Assembly (NCBI GenBank): GCA_905235355.1
Contig: CAJOLM010000095.1
Span: 1 to 8,851 of the forward strand
Origin: an uncultured Elusimicrobiales bacterium
GTDB lineage: Bacteria > Elusimicrobiota > Elusimicrobia > Elusimicrobiales > Elusimicrobiaceae
Direction: 5' to 3'
DNA: 8,851 bases
Both the position numbers and the translations under genes were made by a program. The notes below the pieces were generated by a model. It did no database searches. It worked only from the letters and a program-made list of their open reading frames with translations, and had not been told where the DNA came from. This document shows, one piece after another, positions 4,872-8,851 of this stretch. How positions within the stretch are numbered: the first letter of the stretch is position 1; each line of letters begins with the position of its first letter.

Positions 4872-4898
4872 AAAAAACAGGCACACAAAGGGTGCCTG
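4872..4898 (-). terminator. Terminator after the glucan phosphorylase gene
   Basis: A perfect 7-bp stem CAGGCAC/GTGCCTG (4878-4884 and 4892-4898) with a 7-base loop is followed on the minus strand by six T (4872-4877). It begins 18 bp past the phosphorylase stop codon and abuts the first possible trmL start codons, so it separates or attenuates trmL expression. Confidence 0.85.
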
Positions 4899-4915
4899 CT
4901 TTTAGCATATTCTCT

Positions 4916-7474
4916 TTAATCTTCCCAGCGGATAAACAGCGGGGTCAAGACGTGAGGCACTTTGTCACACGCGGGCAATACGCGCAGCGCGTAATCTTGG
5001 CGGCCGCTATTAAACGGAGAGATTTGCACCTCGTAAATATATGCGTCTCCGTCTTTACCGGTGCAAGTCATATCCACGGCATTTTCTTTATCAATGTCAC
5101 CCAGCGTGCCGCGTGTACCCAGGTACAGTTCCACCTGAATATCTTCCGGTGCTAAGTCGCCCAAAGACACTTTGGCTTTAAAGTTAATTTTGTCGCCCAT
5201 CAAAATGGCTTTGTCAAAAGCAGGCGTGATATCTGTTACGCTGACGCGGTACCAGTTATCGGCAATTTTTTTGCGCCATGCAGCCACTTGGGCAGCCGTG
5301 TCATTTTGCGCCAAGAGTTGCCCATAATTATGCGCCCCAACATAAAAGGCTTCATAATATTCTTTGACCATGCGGTTAGTGTTAAAGAAGGACGCAATAT
5401 ACTGAATGGATTTTTTCATCAGTGCAAGCCACGTCGGAGAGAACCCTTTTTCATTTTTATTGTAATAGGCCGGAGCGATTTCTTGCTCTAGCAAATTATA
5501 CAAGGATTCCGCTTCCACCGCGTCACGTTCCGCGTCCGAGCCGTACTTTTCGGCCCCGCCGATAGACCAGCCAAAATCACACGGACCTACTTCGTCCCAC
5601 CAGCCGTCTAAAATGGACAAGGCCAGCGCGCCGTTTAGCGCCGCCTTCATGCCGGAGGTACCGCTGGCTTCCATGGGGCGGATCGGGTTATTGAGCCACA
5701 CATCTACCCCTTGCACCATGTAGCGCGCGGTGTTCATATTGTAGTCTTCAATAAAGACCACTTTGTTTTTAAAACGCGGGTCGTTTTGGGTCAAGGTGTA
5801 AATCGTTTTGATAAATTCTTTACCCATGGTATCGGCCGGGTGTGCTTTACCGGCAAATACAAATTGCACCGGGCGCATGGGGTTGTTGACGATTTTATCC
5901 AAGCGGTCCAAATCTTTAAACAGCAGCGTCGCGCGTTTGTAAGTGGCAAAGCGGCGGGCAAAACCAATCGTCAGCACTTCGGGTTTTAAGACGCGGTTTG
6001 CTTTGTTGACGGTCATCATGTCAAAGCCCTGGCGTTTGAGCTGGCGTTTGAGGCGGGCGCGTGCTAAATTGATGAGTTTAGCTTTGCGTTGCGTATGCAC
6101 GTTCCACAATTCTTCGTCAGGGATATTGTTTATATTTTTCCACGGTTCCGGGTCAGACGGGTCAATTTCATCTAACTGATTGGTCTTGGATAAATATTTG
6201 TGATACAAATCATTGATTTCGTGCGAACCCCAGGACAAACTGTGTATACCATTGGTAATGCTGCCGATAGGTACTTCGTTAATGGGCAGCTGCGGCCAGA
6301 GATTTTGCCACATTTCGCGGCTGACAACGCCATGCAATTTAGCCACGCCGTTGGCATACGCGGTTAAGCGCAGCGCGAGCACCGTCATACAGAAGGTAGC
6401 AGAATCGGTTTTTTCTTTTCCGAGGCCCAAAAAATCATCCCAGGAAATGCCCATTTGCTGTGCGTAATATTCCATATATTTGCGCACGAGCGCGGGGTCA
6501 AAATGTTCATTACCAGCAATAACCGGCGTGTGCGTGGTAAATACAGAAGAGGCCCACACAATTTCACGCGCTTGGGCAAAATTCATTTTGCGCTCACGCA
6601 TAATGTCTATAATGCGCTGAATAAGCAGGAACGCGCTGTGGCCTTCGTTAATGTGATACACTGTCGGGTGCAGGCCCATAGCAGCCAGCGCCTTCACACC
6701 GCCGATACCTAGTACTACTTCCTGGCGGATGCGGTTTTCGCGGTCACCGCCGTATAATTTTTCGGTAATCAAGCGTTGGGCGGGGGTGTTTTCCTGCAAA
6801 TTGGTATCTAATAAATAGAGTTGTGTGCGGCCCACATCCACGCGCCAAACAGAGGCTTTGACTGTCTCATTAAATCCAAGTTGTACGTCCACGGTAATTT
6901 CTTTTCCGTCTTGACCGCATACACGTTCTACCGCCATGTGCGCCCAGTCATTGTCCGGGTAGTTTTCATTTTGCCAACCTTCGCGGTTGAGCAGCTGTTG
7001 CACATAGCCTTTTTTATAGAAAAGACCCATACCGATAATAGGCATACCCAGGTCGCTGGCAGATTTAATATGGTCCCCGGCTAACATACCCAAACCGCCG
7101 GAATAAATGGGCAAGCCTTCGCTGATGCCGTACTCCATGGAGAAATAAGCAGTCAGCATATCGCCCTGTTCGTGCTTGTGCTCTTTATACCAGGTGTGCG
7201 GATTGTTTTTATATTTATAATAAGCGTCTTTGACTTTGTTCACTTGTTCTACAAAAGCGGTATCTTTGCTCAGTTCTTCCAGGCGTTTTTGCGGCACACA
7301 GCCGAGCATCCATTTGGGGTTGCGGTGGGAGTCAGACCACAATTTGGCATCAATCTGCACAAAGAGCATAATGGCCGGCCAGTTCCACGAGAACCACATA
7401 TCATTGGCCAATTCTTCTAAAAATTTAATGTTTTCTGGCAAATTCGGTTGTACGGTAAAGGAATGAATTTTCAT
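4916..7474 (-). CDS. glgP: Alpha-glucan (glycogen) phosphorylase, DUF3417 type
   Basis: This enzyme releases glucose-1-phosphate from the non-reducing ends of glycogen or maltodextrin using phosphate and pyridoxal phosphate. At 852 residues it belongs to the shorter bacterial/archaeal alpha-glucan phosphorylase group and not the animal-like group. The N-terminal DUF3417 domain is visible (about 1-110, with LANDMWFSWNWPA). Then come YFSMEYGISEGLPIYSGGLG (110-129, glycine-rich active-site loop), HINEGHSAF, FTTHTPVIAGNEHFD, ITNGIHSLSW, GFARRFATYKRA and AGKAHPAD (glycosyltransferase-B Rossmann half). The PLP-binding lysine is K610, in the intact motif GTSGMKAALNG. A C-terminal beta-rich extension occupies about 755-852. 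The start has AGGAG (7480-7484) five bases upstream. It lies 38 bp after the DUF1646 gene and ends at its own terminator. No other glycogen genes are in the window, so any polysaccharide partner is elsewhere. Confidence 0.95.
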   Translation of the reverse strand: MKIHSFTVQPNLPENIKFLEELANDMWFSWNWPAIMLFVQIDAKLWSDSHRNPKWMLGCVPQKRLEELSKDTAFVEQVNKVKDAYYKYKNNPHTWYKEHKHEQGDMLTAYFSMEYGISEGLPIYSGGLGMLAGDHIKSASDLGMPIIGMGLFYKKGYVQQLLNREGWQNENYPDNDWAHMAVERVCGQDGKEITVDVQLGFNETVKASVWRVDVGRTQLYLLDTNLQENTPAQRLITEKLYGGDRENRIRQEVVLGIGGVKALAAMGLHPTVYHINEGHSAFLLIQRIIDIMRERKMNFAQAREIVWASSVFTTHTPVIAGNEHFDPALVRKYMEYYAQQMGISWDDFLGLGKEKTDSATFCMTVLALRLTAYANGVAKLHGVVSREMWQNLWPQLPINEVPIGSITNGIHSLSWGSHEINDLYHKYLSKTNQLDEIDPSDPEPWKNINNIPDEELWNVHTQRKAKLINLARARLKRQLKRQGFDMMTVNKANRVLKPEVLTIGFARRFATYKRATLLFKDLDRLDKIVNNPMRPVQFVFAGKAHPADTMGKEFIKTIYTLTQNDPRFKNKVVFIEDYNMNTARYMVQGVDVWLNNPIRPMEASGTSGMKAALNGALALSILDGWWDEVGPCDFGWSIGGAEKYGSDAERDAVEAESLYNLLEQEIAPAYYNKNEKGFSPTWLALMKKSIQYIASFFNTNRMVKEYYEAFYVGAHNYGQLLAQNDTAAQVAAWRKKIADNWYRVSVTDITPAFDKAILMGDKINFKAKVSLGDLAPEDIQVELYLGTRGTLGDIDKENAVDMTCTGKDGDAYIYEVQISPFNSGRQDYALRVLPACDKVPHVLTPLFIRWED

Positions 7475-7502
7475 ATTTTCTCCTTATATGAGTATTTATT
7501 TC

Positions 7503-7535
7503 ATTATATAAATTATAGGACGATATGTAATATCG
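7503..7535 (-). promoter_or_regulatory. glgP promoter with a palindrome over the -35
   Basis: On the minus strand ATTACA (7526-7531) lies 17 bases before TATAAT (7503-7508); a second TATAAT at 7512-7517 contains the stop codon of the upstream gene. A perfect palindrome CGATAT-TAC-ATATCG (7521-7535) covers the -35 hexamer and could be an operator. It also encodes the last residues of the DUF1646 protein. The promoter is plausible; an operator role is inference. Confidence 0.45.
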
Positions 7536-8568
7536 CAAAATACACTACTAATAATCCCGCGCCCACGGGCAATGCTACTTTGGCCCACTCTTTGCTGGTG
7601 ATTTTAAGCTTGGACGCACAAATGATATTTGGGATATTTCCCGGAATTAGCATACCGCCGGCAATGATTAAGCTGATCAGCAGGAATACCAAATTGCGCA
7701 GCGTAATGTCCGGCGTGATTTCAATGGCTGCCAGCGTGGCATTATCCAAAATGGCAGACAAGGTATTAATAAAGTAAAGCGCGTCGGAAGAAAGCTTGGT
7801 GATGGTCATTTCGGCTAGCGGTTTAAGTCCGTCGCCCAGCAGCACCAGTGCCATTACAAACGCATATACTTTAGCAGCGCGGATTATAATTCCGGAAATG
7901 GAATGTGCGGAAGGATCGCCCGCGGTTTCATCAGCAGAGGTATTATTGGCAACCAGCGGGATGCGGATAGACAGTATTGCCATGGCAATTACGCCGCCCA
8001 GCACATACCAGCCCAAGTGATCCACTAAAAACCAAAATCCGGCAAAATGCGGCGCACCTCTTAATTTAGCCAGTACAATAGTTCCAAGCGGCTCGCCGAT
8101 AGAGGTTAGCACCGCGCCCATGCCGATAGCATAGCAGCTATATACCACCAGCCGCACACGGCCCTTGCGGTCCAGCGGCAAGAGCGGCACAATTTCGGCT
8201 AGCACCAGTGCAGCAATAATAGCGGTAATTAAGCTAGAGGTCAGCCCTAAGATAAACACAATAGCAGCCAAGGTGCATTTAAATCCCAGTTTTAAAACGG
8301 CAGTTTGAGTGCCCGACTGAATGGCACGAGCAAATCGTTTAAACAAAAGCCCGGCTATTAAGACAGCCAGCGTAATTTTAATAGGTTCCGTCAGAGCGGC
8401 CCCGATTAAATGCCCGCTCCATACATGGCTTACCGTCACAGCTATGGTGCCACATACAAACAAAAAAGCTTCCAAATTTTCTTCTACCTTATGGACAGTC
8501 AGCGGCAGCACAAGTACGGCCACGATGAGTAAACAGAGTAACGAAGTTTGAAGTGCAGATAGCTCCAT
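7513..8568 (-). CDS. DUF1646 family putative cation transporter
   Basis: This 351-residue polytopic inner-membrane protein is of the DUF1646 family, which belongs to the ion-transporter superfamily that includes NhaD and ArsB-like antiporters; the substrate of DUF1646 proteins is not established. About ten membrane segments can be seen (for example 8-24, 33-49, 64-77, 97-118, 140-158, 186-203, 231-246, 293-308 and 332-350). Family hallmarks are VEENLEAFLFVCGTIAVTVS (28-47), SSLITAIIAALVLAEIVPLLP (111-131), GAVLTSIGEPLGTIV (151-165), LDNATLAAIEI (274-284) and PGNIPNIICASKLKI (309-323). The last two resemble the paired discontinuous-helix ion-binding motifs of NhaD-type carriers. The polar stretch 208-226 is a loop. 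The start has TAGGAG five bases upstream. It is first in a possible two-gene run with glgP, though glgP has its own promoter-like sequence. Cation export or exchange is inferred from the superfamily only. Confidence 0.82.
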   Translation of the reverse strand: MELSALQTSLLCLLIVAVLVLPLTVHKVEENLEAFLFVCGTIAVTVSHVWSGHLIGAALTEPIKITLAVLIAGLLFKRFARAIQSGTQTAVLKLGFKCTLAAIVFILGLTSSLITAIIAALVLAEIVPLLPLDRKGRVRLVVYSCYAIGMGAVLTSIGEPLGTIVLAKLRGAPHFAGFWFLVDHLGWYVLGGVIAMAILSIRIPLVANNTSADETAGDPSAHSISGIIIRAAKVYAFVMALVLLGDGLKPLAEMTITKLSSDALYFINTLSAILDNATLAAIEITPDITLRNLVFLLISLIIAGGMLIPGNIPNIICASKLKITSKEWAKVALPVGAGLLVVYFAILHIVL

Positions 8569-8643
8569 ATATTCTCCTATTAATTCCTATATATATTTTA
8601 TGAAATTTTGCAGCGGCAGGACGGGTAAAAAATGAGTTAGATG

Positions 8644-8666
8644 AAAAAACCCGACCAAGGCCGGGT
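8644..8666 (-). terminator. Terminator after tRNA-Glu
   Basis: On the minus strand a stem of seven to eight pairs (ACCCGGCC against GGTCGGGT, 8649-8666, one G-U pair) with a tiny loop is followed by six T (8644-8649). It starts nine bases past the tRNA-Glu 3' end, so this tRNA is a single-gene transcription unit separate from the DUF1646 gene. Confidence 0.8.
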
Positions 8667-8674
8667 AAAAAATA

Positions 8675-8748
8675 CGTCCCGTACGAGATTCGAACTCGTG
8701 ATCTCCGCCTTGAGAGGGCGGCGTCCTAGACCACTAGACGAACGGGAC
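8675..8748 (-). tRNA. tRNA-Glu (anticodon CUC)
   Basis: The minus strand forms a fully paired cloverleaf: acceptor GTCCCGT/ACGGGAC, D arm GTC...GAC with AGTGGTCTAG, anticodon stem CCGCC/GGCGG with loop CTCTCAA (anticodon CUC, reads GAG), T arm ACGAG-TTCGAAT-CTCGT, and discriminator G. CCA is not encoded. Confidence 0.95.
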
Positions 8749-8758
8749 TTCTATATCT

Positions 8759-8768
8759 ATTTTAGCAA
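8759..8768 (-). promoter_or_regulatory. Extended -10 promoter of tRNA-Glu
   Basis: TTGCTAAAAT on the minus strand ends ten bases before the tRNA 5' end and is identical to the element before tRNA-Arg at 726-735. No convincing -35 hexamer is seen at 17 bases (ATGCGC), which fits an extended -10 promoter. Confidence 0.55.
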
Positions 8769-8851
8769 ATTTACAGCATGGGCGCATGGGCCGTTTTTTG
8801 ATTGTTTATAAAAGGGAAATAAAGGGGCCAAAATAGGGCTGTTAGGGTTCA

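Noticed and set aside
8776..8791. Tandem repeat of GCATGGGC (two copies) upstream of tRNA-Glu
   Set aside because: Two copies of 8 bases is too little to call a repeat array, and no link to function is visible.
1..8851. CRISPR array, phage module, toxin-antitoxin pair or transposase
   Set aside because: No regularly spaced repeats and no proteins of these families were found on either strand.

Overview
The window looks like chromosomal DNA from a host-associated Elusimicrobiota bacterium (Elusimicrobium or Avelusimicrobium type). This is inferred from the style of the type IV pilin-like gene at the left end (very short leader, then a strongly conserved hydrophobic helix ending ALPQYTKAVEKSRASEG) and from the mix of a bacterial SpoVG, an IspE of the non-mevalonate pathway and a DUF3417-type glucan phosphorylase. 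No marker gene such as rRNA is present, so the assignment is moderate at best. The gene starts mostly carry clear AGGAG/GGAGG ribosome binding sites.

Layout. Positions 1-145 hold two mirror-image REP-like hairpins, then a plus-strand pilin-like gene (146-631). It converges on a minus-strand tRNA-Arg(CCU) (643-716). A divergent plus-strand nitroreductase (837-1433) follows and ends at a strong, probably bidirectional terminator. From there to the right end every gene reads on the minus strand. In transcription order from the right these are: tRNA-Glu(CUC) with its own promoter and terminator; a DUF1646 membrane transporter; an alpha-glucan phosphorylase; a terminator; a frameshifted trmL-like tRNA methyltransferase; ispE; spoVG, which overlaps ispE by 62 bp; tRNA-Gln(UUG), only 12 bp behind spoVG; a terminator; and an unrecognised secreted coiled-coil protein of 411 residues.

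The content is mostly housekeeping: glycogen breakdown (phosphorylase), isoprenoid precursor synthesis (IspE), tRNA supply and tRNA wobble modification. Two surface or envelope proteins are added (pilin-like, coiled-coil). There is no phage, transposase, CRISPR or toxin-antitoxin locus and no gene cluster that would be a new defence or biosynthetic system. The points worth a second look are: the mirror-image hairpin pair before the pilin; a dense run of inverted repeats at 2771-2931; a possible small RNA at 4326-4416; the ispE-spoVG-tRNA-Gln arrangement; the single-base frameshift in trmL and its start beside a terminator; and a second signal-peptide-like segment inside the 411-residue protein.

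No gene-free stretch exceeds 300 bases. The longest, 2725-2934, holds the hairpin cluster; 4231-4396 holds the small-RNA candidate.
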